The notes under the pieces: model-generated
Databases searched by the model: none
The model's input: only the letters and a program-made list of their open reading frames with translations
What the model was told of the DNA's origin: nothing
Shown: positions 8,105 through 16,912 of the stretch, in pieces
How positions within the stretch are numbered: the first letter of the stretch is position 1
Layout: each line of letters starts with the position of its first letter
Translations under genes and position numbers: made by a program
NCBI GenBank assembly: GCA_963696665.1
Contig: CAVOLE010000008.1
Span: 248,001-312,000 of the forward strand
Length of the DNA: 64,000 bases
Direction of reading: 5' to 3'
Source: Roseiarcus sp963696665
Lineage (GTDB): Bacteria > Pseudomonadota > Alphaproteobacteria > Rhizobiales > Beijerinckiaceae

Positions 8105-8902
8105 ATGGAGCAAGCGGCTTCGACCGCAAAGGTCATATCGGTTCGAGGCGCCGTCGTGGATGTGAGCTTCGACGGAGGGCCCCTGCCGCCCATCAATACG
8201 GCGCTGGTCGCGCAATGGGATCGGTCGGAACCGCTGGTGCTCGAAGTGCATAGCCATGTGGATCCGGTGACGGTTCGCGGCATAGCGCTTCAGGCGACGG
8301 CCGCCTTGGCCCGCGGCACGCAGGTCCGAGCGACCAGAGCGCCCATTTCCGTTCCGGTCGGGGATGCGGTCAAGGGACGCCTCCTCGACGTCGTGGGTGC
8401 GGTTCGCGATCGCGGGCCCGCGCTTCCGGATGATACCCCCCGACGCGGTATCCACAATCCGCCGCCGACCCTCGCGGAGGAGACCTCGACGACGGCCGTG
8501 TTCGAAACCGGCATCAAGGTGATCGACCTCTTGGCGCCCCTCGCCCAGGGCGGCAAGGCGGCGATGTTCGGCGGCGCCGGCGTCGGCAAGACTGTGCTGG
8601 TGATGGAGTTGATCCAGGCTATGGTCGAGAAATACCAAGGCATTTCCGTCTTCGCGGGCGTCGGCGAGCGCTCGCTTGAGGGCCATAAGCTGCTGACCGA
8701 CATGCGGGGCTCGGGCGTGCTGGCGCGCACCGTGTTGGTCTACGGTCAGATGAATGAACCGCCCGGCGCACGCTGGCGCGTGCCGCTGACGGCCCTGACC
8801 ATCGCCGAATATTTCCGCGATCAGAAACAACCTGTCGGGCTAAGCGCGAAAGAGACAGCGCCGCATAGCTCCTACGAAGCCGTCGGGCTTGATTCTGCGT
8901 AG
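8105..8902 (+). pseudogene. atpD: Truncated alternate F1Fo-ATPase (N-ATPase) beta subunit
   Basis: From the ATG at 8105 the protein starts with a beta-subunit N-terminal barrel (GAVVDVSFDGGPLPPINTAL). It goes on to the Walker A loop GGAGVGKTVLVMELIQ and GVGERSLEGHKL, VYGQMNEPPGAR and LTIAEYFRD. Here it leaves the family after about 245 residues and runs 20 unrelated codons to a stop, whereas intact subunits have about 470. The catalytic Glu/Arg region and C-terminal domain are missing. The sequence style (TSTTAVFETGIKVIDLLAPL) is that of the alternate, probably Na+-translocating, N-ATPase operon rather than the housekeeping enzyme. No other atp genes lie nearby. Confidence 0.8.
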
Positions 8903-9139
8903 GGATGATCTTGCTGCGCCGCTTGATCTCATCGAGCCGGCCCGCGGGCACGGGGTTTTGCGCCGCCGAGGCCCCGCTTTGGTTATTGCTGGGAATTGTC
9001 AGGAAGCGATAAGGGTTGGAGTACCGCTGCGTCCCGGTTTGGAGCATCGTTCTGCATGCGGACCCTACTGCCGGTCGGTCTAGCCACGCCCTTCTCAGAG
9101 TCGATCGAAGAGAAGGCTAGCGTCTGTGGCGTCTGTCAT

Positions 9140-9770
9140 CGCTTCAAGGGTCTGCCACGGGCAAGACAATCTCGATCCTCTGGGGCAGAATGCGGGCTAC
9201 CCGTCCTCGCCGGCATGACCACGTCGAGCAGAATCGCGTTGATCAAGTCGTTTAACTTCGCACGCATGGCTTCGATCGCGATCGAGGGCATTCGCGTCGT
9301 GCGAGGATGGTCGAGGATTCGGATCGTCTTCTGCACCCCGGGGTAGCTTACCCAACGATCTGAGCGTGTCGCGCGGATTCGATGCTGGGTCGGCAGATTA
9401 AGCAGATTACGAAGCTCCGCCGTCGCGGCGCTCATGTATGACGCGCTGGCGCTCATATGCGTTCTGGATTGCCGATGCGATCAGGCATTCGCGCTTGGCG
9501 TCCAATACAAATGCCCCCTTGCCTCTCGGCCCATCAATGGTGACTCGACGGTTGGCACTGTGCCCTTGCCTCGATATGCGGCAATCAAGCGATACATCGT
9601 CGAGCGGCTCACCCCCGGTTCCCAGGTGGTCGCCTCGACCGCGGCGATCGTTAGTCTCTTTTCGCGTAATGCTTCAGCAAGCCGCGCATAGCTTCTTCGC
9701 GTCGGCAGTCCTCCTCCCTGCGCCGCCACACCTCACCGTCCTCAGGAACGTTGTCTCCGCTGTCCCCAGG
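9140..9770 (-). pseudogene. TniA/Mu-type transposase N-terminal remnant
   Basis: Several minus-strand frames, read in order, reconstruct the N-terminal part of a DDE transposase of the TniA (Tn552/Mu) group. They are EVWRRREEDCRREEAM, then LTIAAVEATTWEPGVSRSTM and YRLIAAYRGKGTVPTV (helix-turn-helix with the V-S-R-S-T-x-Y-R-L signature), then SYPGVQKTIRILDHPRTTR and a following AMRAKLND. At least two frameshifts separate them, and the catalytic DDE domain is absent. The piece ends towards the N-ATPase fragment. It is a dead transposon relic, and the family call rests on the HTH segment and motif order. Confidence 0.5.
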
Positions 9771-10045
9771 GTAATAGGTGCTCGGTCGTGAACAGTTGTC
9801 AGATTCAGGTAGACGCCTTTGGCGGCCTTGGAGAAGGGCGGGAGCTCGTCAGTCGACCAATGTGTTGCGAGGAGGTTGCCGGAACCTGCGGCGATCTCCG
9901 CGACTTGCGCGTTGACGAAGCCCAGGAATCCCTCTCTCCGCTTCGCTCGTTCCAGTCCACAGACCTGTTCGACGATCCAGTCGAAGGCAAGGCAGGCTGA
10001 TTGCAAGCCGTAAACGGCGCCGTCATATCGTCGGTCGAGTGTCAC
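9674..10045 (-). CDS. Unrecognised ORF next to transposase remnant
   Basis: An open frame of 123 codons beginning MTLDRRYDGAVYGLQSACLA. It has a plausible helical protein composition for its first 90 residues (FDWIVEQVCGLERAKRREGF), after which it overlaps the TniA-like remnant in another frame. No domain is recognised. Given the surrounding decay it may itself be a fragment of an accessory gene, and coding status is doubtful. Confidence 0.25.
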   Translation of the reverse strand: MTLDRRYDGAVYGLQSACLAFDWIVEQVCGLERAKRREGFLGFVNAQVAEIAAGSGNLLATHWSTDELPPFSKAAKGVYLNLTTVHDRAPITLGTAETTFLRTVRCGGAGRRTADAKKLCAAC

Positions 10046-10248
10046 CCGCAGAGAGGATTGGATTATCTCGTCCGCCTCGAGACGCAGAGCAACTAGGAAG
10101 ACGTGCCGGGCGCGCTTGAGAAGATGAAGATGGGAACGATTTGCGCTGGACAGTCTTGTGTGTCGCCAAAATTAAATCAACGGGTTAGACAGCATCTTCA
10201 TTTGGACCCAGGAGGGAGAGGCTGACGGCGTCGGCCCGGGTCGCCGCG

Positions 10249-11016
10249 TCAGATCAGGACGTCTCCTCCGTTTGGCGAGAGCGTTTGTCCGACATAGTAC
10301 GAGCCTGCGTCCGAAGCGAGCAGCAACGCCGTAGGGGCGATCTCGCCAGTTTGACCGAAGCGCCCGATTGGCAGCTGTTCCTGTTTCCAAGCGCGCCATT
10401 CGTCCGTGAGCCCCATCAACATATCCGTCTCAATGGGGCCGGGCGCGATGGAATTGACCGTGACGCCCTTCGGCGCGGCTTCGTACGCGAGCGCCCGCGT
10501 GAACCCCACGATGCCGGCCTTGGCTGCGCAATAATGCGTCATATTCAGACCGCCTTTGTAGGCGAGCTGCGAAGAGAAATTGATGATCCTGCCCCAGCCA
10601 CGCGCCGCCATGCCGCCATAGAACCGCTGCGTGACCATGAACGTGCCCCGCAGATGCACCCCAATCATACGGTCGAAGGCGGCCACGGAGATCTCTTCGA
10701 ACGGCGTCTCGCCGCCGATCCCTGCACAATTGACAAGAATGTCGACCGGTCCCAGCGCATCGTCAGCCCACTCCGCGAGGCGCTCGACGTCTGCGTCCTT
10801 GGCGACATCGCAAACGGTATGAACGACAGGCGTGCCACGAGCAGCCATACGCTTCTCGGTCGCCTTGGCGTTAGCGTCATCTCCGAACTGGCAGAAGCCG
10901 ACCTTCGCCCCCTGCGCGGCGAACAGATCGACGATCGCGGCTCCGATGCCCCGGCTTCCCCCTGTGACCAGCGCGATGCGCCCGCTAAGACTGAAGGCGT
11001 TGAGGCTGTTCTCCAT
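10249..11016 (-). CDS. SDR-family oxidoreductase (3-oxoacyl-ACP reductase-like)
   Basis: A 255-residue classical short-chain dehydrogenase. The N-terminal Rossmann fold has TGGSRGIGAAI, then the NAG-like motif NCAGIGG, a catalytic Ser in INFSSQLAYKGG, and the YxxxK active site (YCAAKAG). The C-terminus SNPGG-like stretch (LSPNGGDVLI) closes the fold. ATG 11016 is preferred over a TTG five codons upstream. It is the last gene of the minus-strand operon that starts with an aminotransferase at 23.5 kb, 18 bases after the epimerase gene. It probably oxidises or reduces a hydroxy/keto intermediate of that catabolic pathway; the substrate is unknown. Confidence 0.88.
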   Translation of the reverse strand: MENSLNAFSLSGRIALVTGGSRGIGAAIVDLFAAQGAKVGFCQFGDDANAKATEKRMAARGTPVVHTVCDVAKDADVERLAEWADDALGPVDILVNCAGIGGETPFEEISVAAFDRMIGVHLRGTFMVTQRFYGGMAARGWGRIINFSSQLAYKGGLNMTHYCAAKAGIVGFTRALAYEAAPKGVTVNSIAPGPIETDMLMGLTDEWRAWKQEQLPIGRFGQTGEIAPTALLLASDAGSYYVGQTLSPNGGDVLI

Positions 11017-11034
11017 GACGCTTGACTCCAAGCC

Positions 11035-11967
11035 TTAGCGCTCGCCAAGCCAAGCGGCGTAGCGGCTGATGCCCTCCGGCAATGTCACCTTCGGATGGAA
11101 CCCGAGGTCGCGAGCGATGGCCGAGATGTCCAAACGATGCTGCAAATCATCCAGCGGATCCGTACCATCCTCGACCACGATGTCGCCCCGGCCGAGCGCG
11201 GCTCGAACGAGCTTGGCGAGTTCGCCGAGCGTCACCGAGACGCCGCCGGTCGCGTTATAGACGGCGGCCGGGCGAACCGGCGCATCGAGAGCCGCGATCA
11301 GCGCGTCGGACGCGTCCTCGACATAGATGAACTGCCGCGGGAACTCGCGCCCAAAGGGGAGACGGGTGGCTTGGCCGTTGAGCGTGTTCTGGATCATGGT
11401 CCGAACGACGCAGTCGGTCGTGCGGCCGGGACCGTAAACCCAGCTCAGCCGTATCGAGACCGCATCCGCCTTGTGCTGAACGCGATAGCCCTGGATCAGC
11501 GCCTCGCATGCGACTTTTGTCGCCCCATAGACGCTCGAGGGACGAAGGGGCGTGTTCTCATCGAGCGCTCCGTCAGCAGTCGAAGACTTCGGAGTGGGTC
11601 CGTAGGCGCTCGCCGACGAGCAGAAGACGACGCGACGGATGCGATGAATGCGAGCGAGTTCAAGAATGTTGGCGGTTCCCACGACGTTGGCTTGAATGAT
11701 CCCGTAGGGATTCTCGATCATGACCATCGGGCCCGAGACGGCGCCGCAATGAACGATCGCCTCGACGCCCGCGGCGCCAACGATCGCATGGAGGCGATGA
11801 ATATCCGTGAGGTCGGCCTGCTCGACATCGGACTGTTGAGATTTCGGGGCAAGATCAACGCCAAGCGCCGGCCGTCCCTGCACCCGCAATTTAGCCAAGA
11901 CCGCGGAGCCGATCAGACCGGCCGCGCCAGTCACAAGCGTCACATTTCCATCCGTCAAAGCAGGCAT
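11035..11967 (-). CDS. NAD-dependent epimerase/dehydratase (extended SDR)
   Basis: A 310-residue extended-SDR protein. The start MPALTDGNVTLVTGAAGLIG at ATG 11967 places the dinucleotide-binding GxxGxxG at residues 14-20. Other motifs are a DLTD acidic segment, HCGAVSGP, the catalytic Ser in VFCSSASAYGP, and YGATK (YxxxK). It ends with SRYAAWLGER. The start overlaps the end of the amidase by a few bases, indicating translational coupling. A longer open frame upstream lies inside the amidase gene and is not used. It sits in a catabolic operon, so a sugar-nucleotide role is less likely than processing of a small hydroxylated intermediate. Confidence 0.85.
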   Translation of the reverse strand: MPALTDGNVTLVTGAAGLIGSAVLAKLRVQGRPALGVDLAPKSQQSDVEQADLTDIHRLHAIVGAAGVEAIVHCGAVSGPMVMIENPYGIIQANVVGTANILELARIHRIRRVVFCSSASAYGPTPKSSTADGALDENTPLRPSSVYGATKVACEALIQGYRVQHKADAVSIRLSWVYGPGRTTDCVVRTMIQNTLNGQATRLPFGREFPRQFIYVEDASDALIAALDAPVRPAAVYNATGGVSVTLGELAKLVRAALGRGDIVVEDGTDPLDDLQHRLDISAIARDLGFHPKVTLPEGISRYAAWLGER

Positions 11968-13271
11968 CCCTTCTGAACCGCGCGAGGGACAGGACATCGC
12001 AGCCCGAGACGCTTGGAGACGACCTGCCCGGTCGCCAGAAGGCGCCTGTCCGAGAACCGCACGCCGACAAGCTGGAGGCCAATCGGCAGACCGTTCCGAC
12101 CGCTTCCGAACGGAATCGCGAGGCACGGCGCGCCAAGCGCCGACCACATCTTGTTGAAACGCGCGTCGCCCGCACCCACAGAGGCGTCAGGCGCTTCACC
12201 GGGCGCCGCTAGGGTCAAAACAGCGTCACAAGTCTCCCGCAGACGCATTTCGAAGGCGACGCGGCCCCGCGCCGCCAGATCATAGGCATTGCGCATCGCC
12301 TCCGGGCCGATCCCCCGCACGTTGTCCGCGATCTCTCGCAGGAGAGGATGCAGACGGTCGCCGAAGCGGCGCGCCTCGGGACGAAAAGACGCCGCTTCTT
12401 CGCCGTACATAATGGTCTCCTGCGCGGTCGTGAGCGCGTCGAACTCGTCGAAAGCAATTGGACAGGACGAGACGCCCGCGCTGGCCAGCCGTTTGACGGC
12501 TCCGTCGAGAAGATAGCGAGCGTCATTCGACGCCTCCTCCCAGTGCGGTCCCCGGAAAACGCCGATGCGCAACGTCCCGAGGCCGTCTAGGTTAGACGGA
12601 AGCTCGAACGCGTCTGCAACGCGGTCGAGGTCGGCGACCGGGCGAGCGAACCACGACACTGTGTCCAGGGAGGGAGCGTAGTGGCGAACGCCGTCGACCG
12701 GCGTCGCACCGAACGTCGGCTTGAGCGCGAACAGACCGGTGAACGAGGCGGGCCGGATTGTGGAGCCCCCTGTTTGCGTGCCCAACGCAACGGGGACCAT
12801 GCCGTCCGCGACCGCCGCCGCCGATCCCAACGATGAGCCGCCGGGTGTCCGGCAGAAGTCGTGCGGATTGCGGGTTGGAGGGCGTCGGCCGGCAGCGGCG
12901 AATTCCCCCGTCTCCGTCTTTCCGAGCACAATCGCTCCGCGCGCGCGCAACAAGGTGACGCAGCGCGCGTCCAACGACGGGCGAGCGCCGGCGTAGAGCG
13001 GAGATCCATAGCTTATCGCCAGATCGGCGGTCTCGATCACGTCTTTGATCCCGACTGGAACCCCGTGGAGAGGCCGCGGCGACGGAGCCTCGTCGGCTGT
13101 GCGCGCTTCAGCGAGCGCGCGTTCGGGATCGAGCGCCGTCCAGGCCTGGATTTCTGGTTCACGCGCGACGATGCGATCGAGGCAGGCCCGCACCAGTCCG
13201 ACGGAAGTCAGACGTCCCTCGCGCATGGCGGCCGTCGCCTCGGAAGCCGTCAGCTCGTGCGGGGCGGTCAT
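11955..13271 (-). CDS. Amidase signature family amidohydrolase
   Basis: A 438-residue serine amidase hydrolysing a C-N bond. The catalytic triad is visible: Lys in GVPVGIKDVIETAD, the cis-Ser in the Gly/Ser-rich PGGSSLGSAAAVADG segment, and the nucleophilic Ser in TQTGGSTIRPASF. The Gly/Ser loop reads GGSSLGS rather than the usual GGSSGGS. The C-terminal domain ends normally with LPIGLQLVG. It overlaps the downstream epimerase and upstream ABC ATPase by a few bases within one operon. Together with HyuA/HyuB it suggests sequential opening of a cyclic amide and cleavage of the resulting linear amide or carbamoyl compound. Confidence 0.9.
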   Translation of the reverse strand: MTAPHELTASEATAAMREGRLTSVGLVRACLDRIVAREPEIQAWTALDPERALAEARTADEAPSPRPLHGVPVGIKDVIETADLAISYGSPLYAGARPSLDARCVTLLRARGAIVLGKTETGEFAAAGRRPPTRNPHDFCRTPGGSSLGSAAAVADGMVPVALGTQTGGSTIRPASFTGLFALKPTFGATPVDGVRHYAPSLDTVSWFARPVADLDRVADAFELPSNLDGLGTLRIGVFRGPHWEEASNDARYLLDGAVKRLASAGVSSCPIAFDEFDALTTAQETIMYGEEAASFRPEARRFGDRLHPLLREIADNVRGIGPEAMRNAYDLAARGRVAFEMRLRETCDAVLTLAAPGEAPDASVGAGDARFNKMWSALGAPCLAIPFGSGRNGLPIGLQLVGVRFSDRRLLATGQVVSKRLGLRCPVPRAVQKGCLL

Positions 13272-14920
13272 TGGACGACAGCGGCCCGACTGGACGCAGG
13301 CTCGCCTTCCAGGTCCCTATCATGATCGATCGTCAATTCGGCAGAGAGAAGCTTGCGAGTGTAAGGCTCCTGAGGCGTGGCGAAAATCTGTTCGGTGGCG
13401 CCGTATTCGACGATGCGGCCGTTAAGCATCACGGCTACATTGTGCGCGAGTGATCGCACCGAATTGAGGTCATGGGTGATAAAGAGCGCCGCCATCCCCC
13501 GTCGAGCCTGAAGATCTCGGATGAGGTCAATGATCTGGGCGCGCAGTCGGATGTCGAGCGCAGTCGTCGGCTCGTCGAAAACCACGAGTTCTGGATCGGT
13601 CGCAAGCGCGCGCGCAATTCCGATCCGCTTTTGCTCGCCGGCGGTCAGCTCATGGGGAAAGGCGGACGCCAACGAAGATGGAAGTCGCACAGCCTCGAGC
13701 AGCGCTGCGATGCGCCGCGCTCGCTCGCGGCGCGTCATCGGACCCAGCAGCCGGAAGCCCTCGCCAACGAGATCGCTGATACGCCAACGCGGATTGAGCG
13801 CTACGTAGGGCTCCTGGAACACCATCTGCACACGGCGACGGAAGGGACGGAACCTGCGCTGCGACAAGCCAGACAGTTTATGTCCGTCAAAAAGGATCTC
13901 GCCGCCGGTGAGGCTGGTGAGCCCCAGAAGGCACTGTCCGGCGGTGGTCTTGCCCGAACCGCTTTCCCCAACAAGAGCGAGCGTCTCGTGCGGCCGGATC
14001 TGGAAGCTGGCGCGGTCGAGCGCCTGCACTTGGTGGCCGAACGGACTGCCGTATATCTTGATAAGTCGCCGAGCCTCGACGAGCGGACGCTCGCCAGCTC
14101 CGCGAAGCGCGGGCGCCGGCGTGGGCCGAGCGCGTGCAGAATCCAACAGCGCCCGGCTGTAGGGGTCGACAGGCGCTTTCAGAAACGGCGCGACGTCGCG
14201 CGTCTCGATCAACGCCCCGTTGCGGATCACCGCAACCCGGTCGCAGCAGTGCCGGACGATTTCGAGATCGTGCGTGATAAGCATGACCGAGAGCCCGCGC
14301 TCGCGGCAACGCTGCACGAGCATGTCGAGGATCTGCGCCTGGACCGTAGCGTCGAGCCCGAGGGTGGCGTCGTCCGCAAGCAGCACCTGGGGATTGCCGA
14401 CGAGCGCCATGGCGATGACGACGCGTTGGGCCATGCCGCCGGAAAGCTCATGGGGATAGGCTTTCGCGCGGTGCTCGGGATCGGTGATGCCGACCTCGCG
14501 AAGGATATCGACGGCGCGGGCGTGGGCCGCCCGGGACGAGATCGCTTCGTGCGCCCGCAGCACCCGCGCGATCTGGCGTCCCACCGGCGCGACCGGATCG
14601 AGAAGCGCCTTCGCGTTGGTGCCGATCAGGGCGATGCGGCCGCCGCGCAGGTGTCGCCGCTCCTCGCCCTCGAAGCCGGACAGGGACCGACCTTCGAGAC
14701 GCACCTCGCCGCGAATCATGGAAACGCCGGGCGGCAGAAGGCCGATCAACGAGCGGGCGAGGATCGACTTGCCCGCGCCCGTCTCCCCGACGACTCCGAG
14801 GATCTCGTTGGCCCTGAGCACGCATGAGACGGCATCGAGAATGGGCGCAGCGCGGCCGTCGGCCGAGACGGTGACGCAGTCGAGTTCGAGGACGGTTCGG
14901 ACTTCAGGCTCCGGAGGCAC
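13268..14920 (-). CDS. Fused dipeptide/oligopeptide ABC transporter ATP-binding protein (DppD-DppF type)
   Basis: A 550-residue protein with two complete ABC domains. Residues ~8-255 have Walker A GETGAGKS, signature LSGGMAQR and a Walker B reading LLADDATLGLD. Residues ~285-530 have GESGSGKT, signature LTAGEQKR (deviating from LSGGQ) and LVVFDEPTTALD. The GTG start at 14920 overlaps the dppC stop. Fusing the two ATPases is common for nickel/peptide/opine-type importers. It energises the DppB/DppC permease encoded upstream in the same operon. The cargo is unknown but presumably the compound degraded by the amidase and hydantoinase-like enzymes. Confidence 0.93.
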   Translation of the reverse strand: MPPEPEVRTVLELDCVTVSADGRAAPILDAVSCVLRANEILGVVGETGAGKSILARSLIGLLPPGVSMIRGEVRLEGRSLSGFEGEERRHLRGGRIALIGTNAKALLDPVAPVGRQIARVLRAHEAISSRAAHARAVDILREVGITDPEHRAKAYPHELSGGMAQRVVIAMALVGNPQVLLADDATLGLDATVQAQILDMLVQRCRERGLSVMLITHDLEIVRHCCDRVAVIRNGALIETRDVAPFLKAPVDPYSRALLDSARARPTPAPALRGAGERPLVEARRLIKIYGSPFGHQVQALDRASFQIRPHETLALVGESGSGKTTAGQCLLGLTSLTGGEILFDGHKLSGLSQRRFRPFRRRVQMVFQEPYVALNPRWRISDLVGEGFRLLGPMTRRERARRIAALLEAVRLPSSLASAFPHELTAGEQKRIGIARALATDPELVVFDEPTTALDIRLRAQIIDLIRDLQARRGMAALFITHDLNSVRSLAHNVAVMLNGRIVEYGATEQIFATPQEPYTRKLLSAELTIDHDRDLEGEPASSRAAVVQ

Positions 14921-15764
14921 GGCGGCCTCCCTGAAGGCGCGGGTCCGTAAGATCCCTCACCGCGTCGGCGAGCAGCGCGAACGACAGAACCGAAACGACA
15001 ATCGCGAGCCCCGGAAAGAGAGAGATCCACCAGACGCCGAGGATCATCTGCTGGGCGCCGTTGCTCACCATCAGGCCCCATTCCGGCCAGGGCATGCGCA
15101 CGCCCGCCCCGATGAAAGACAGTCCCGCCGTCAGAAGGATCGCCATGCCGATGGCCACCGACAACTGCACGATGACCGGCGTGATCGCGTTCGGCAGGAT
15201 ATGCGTGAGCATGATCTCAAGGTCGTTGGCGCCGGCGCAGCGCGCGGCGGCAATAAAGGGGCGCTCGCGCAGCGAGAGCACTTCGGCCCGCACGAGGCGC
15301 CCGAACATCGGCACGAACAGGAGCGCGAGCGCGATCACGACGCTCCAGATCTCCTGTCCCAGCACCGCGACGAGCGCCATTCCCAGCACGAAGATCGGGA
15401 AGGACTGGAGAAAGTCGAAGATCCGAAGCAGGGCGGTGCTAAGAAACCCCTTGTAATATCCGATCATGAGACCCGCTGGCACGCCGATGGCCAGAGATGC
15501 TCCGACCGCGGCGAAGCTGATCAAGAGATTGATCCGCGTCGCGAAGACGACGCGGGAGAACACATCCATTCCCAGTTCGTCGGTGCCGAACCAATGGACG
15601 CCCCCTGGAGGCAGCGTCGCCGAAAGCGGGTCGGCGTCGACCGGCGAGAAGGACGCGATATGCGGCGCAAAGAGGATCGCGACGACCTGCAGCAAAAGAA
15701 GGAGCAGTCCGATCGCCGCTCCCGGACGCGTCAGCAGGAAGAGGGCCAATGAACGCGCCTTCAT
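14904..15764 (-). CDS. Peptide-type ABC transporter permease (DppC/OppC family)
   Basis: A 286-residue inner-membrane protein. It has an N-terminal helix (LALFLLTRPGAAIGLLLLLL), an extracytoplasmic stretch with HWFGTDELGMDVFSRVVFAT typical of DppC, then five further helices. The EAA loop (AARCAGANDLEIMLTHILPN) contacts the ATPase. It starts at ATG 15764, seven bases after the dppB stop, and overlaps the ATPase gene. It is intact. It would pair with the DppB-like permease upstream. Confidence 0.92.
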   Translation of the reverse strand: MKARSLALFLLTRPGAAIGLLLLLLQVVAILFAPHIASFSPVDADPLSATLPPGGVHWFGTDELGMDVFSRVVFATRINLLISFAAVGASLAIGVPAGLMIGYYKGFLSTALLRIFDFLQSFPIFVLGMALVAVLGQEIWSVVIALALLFVPMFGRLVRAEVLSLRERPFIAAARCAGANDLEIMLTHILPNAITPVIVQLSVAIGMAILLTAGLSFIGAGVRMPWPEWGLMVSNGAQQMILGVWWISLFPGLAIVVSVLSFALLADAVRDLTDPRLQGGRRASGA

Positions 15765-15771
15765 GCCGCCC

Positions 15772-16813
15772 TCACACCTGGATCCGGGGGTCTGCGAGTT
15801 CGTAGAGGATGTCGGCGATCGAATAGACGATCAGCACGAAGGCGGAGGCGACCAGCACGAACCCCTGGACTGCCGCATAGTCGCTGTTTACGACCGCCTG
15901 AACCGCATATTGACCAAGGCCGCCCCAGGCGAAAATCGTTTCGACCAGGACCGCCGCGCCGAGCAGGAAACCGGTGATGAAAGCGGTCTGGCTGATGATA
16001 GGCGGCAGCGCGTTGCGCAGTGCGCTGCGCACGATCTGCCGCTCCGGGACGCCCGACATGCGCAATTGCGTGACGTAATCGGCCCGATAGGCGTCGCGGA
16101 AGGAAATCTGCGCCATTTTCATGAGCGCGCCGGCATTGACGATCGCGATCGTGAGAACCGGCAGGACGAGCCTCGCTGAGGCGGAACGGAAGGCCCCCAT
16201 ATCGCCCGCCAGCAAACTGTCGACCGTCAGGAAGCCCGTGACCGTCGGCGGAGGGGTGAGCATCGCGTCGAGTTCGGCCGAAGGGCGCGGGCGCCCAGCC
16301 GAGCACGTGAAACAGGAAGAAGACCAGCAGCAGCCCGACCCAGAAATCCGGGATGGCGCCGGCCGCGAGCCCATAGATCCGGCTCAGCCGGTCGGCGACG
16401 CCACCCGGCCTCACGACCGAGAGAACCGCCATCGTCACAGCGAAGACGATGGTCAGCGCCATTGCATAGACAATGAGTTCGAGCGTGGCGGGCGCTCTCT
16501 GGGCAAGATCAACGATTACCGGATTGGAGGTGAATGGCGACACGCCGAGGTCTCCATGCAGCACGGAAACTAGGTAGCGCTCCGCCTGCACCGGGAGGCT
16601 CTGGTCGAGGCCAAGCCGCTCCCGCATCAGGCGGATCGAGTCTTCGGTCGCGAAATTGCCGAGGATCAGCCTCGCCGGGTCGCCAGGAAGAAGACGCACC
16701 AGCAGGAACGCGACCAGCGTGACCCCCAGCATTTGCGGCACAATCATCAGGCAGCGCATCATGATGATCCGCAGCGGGCGAGGCAGGGTGTGCCAGACGG
16801 AAAGCACGCGCAT
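15772..16813 (-). pseudogene. Peptide-type ABC transporter permease (DppB family), one-base frameshift
   Basis: Two overlapping frames make one DppB protein of about 345 residues. The N-part from ATG 16813 (MRVLSVWHTLPRPL) has the family features VTLVAFLLVRLLPGDPARL and ERLGLDQSLPVQ. At about 16270-16277 an extra base moves the frame. Removing it restores FGRLDAMLTPPPTVTGFLTV, the conserved DppB extracytoplasmic motif, and the C-part continues with the EAA loop (RMSGVPERQIVRSALRNALP) to DPRIQV. Everything except that base is intact, so this may be a sequence error rather than true decay; if real, the transporter is inactive. Confidence 0.85.
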
Positions 16814-16912
16814 GAACTTACCCCTCGTTGGCGGAGGACGCCGACCGCAGAGCAAATCTCGGGCCATAAGGACCGCCGAGACGGGCGCGAGCGGCCGCCG
16901 CCCGCGCTGACG

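Noticed and set aside
8619..9047. A 142-codon minus-strand frame beside the N-ATPase fragment
   Set aside because: Its second half is the antisense of the ATPase remnant and the first half shows no family pattern, so it was not listed as a gene.
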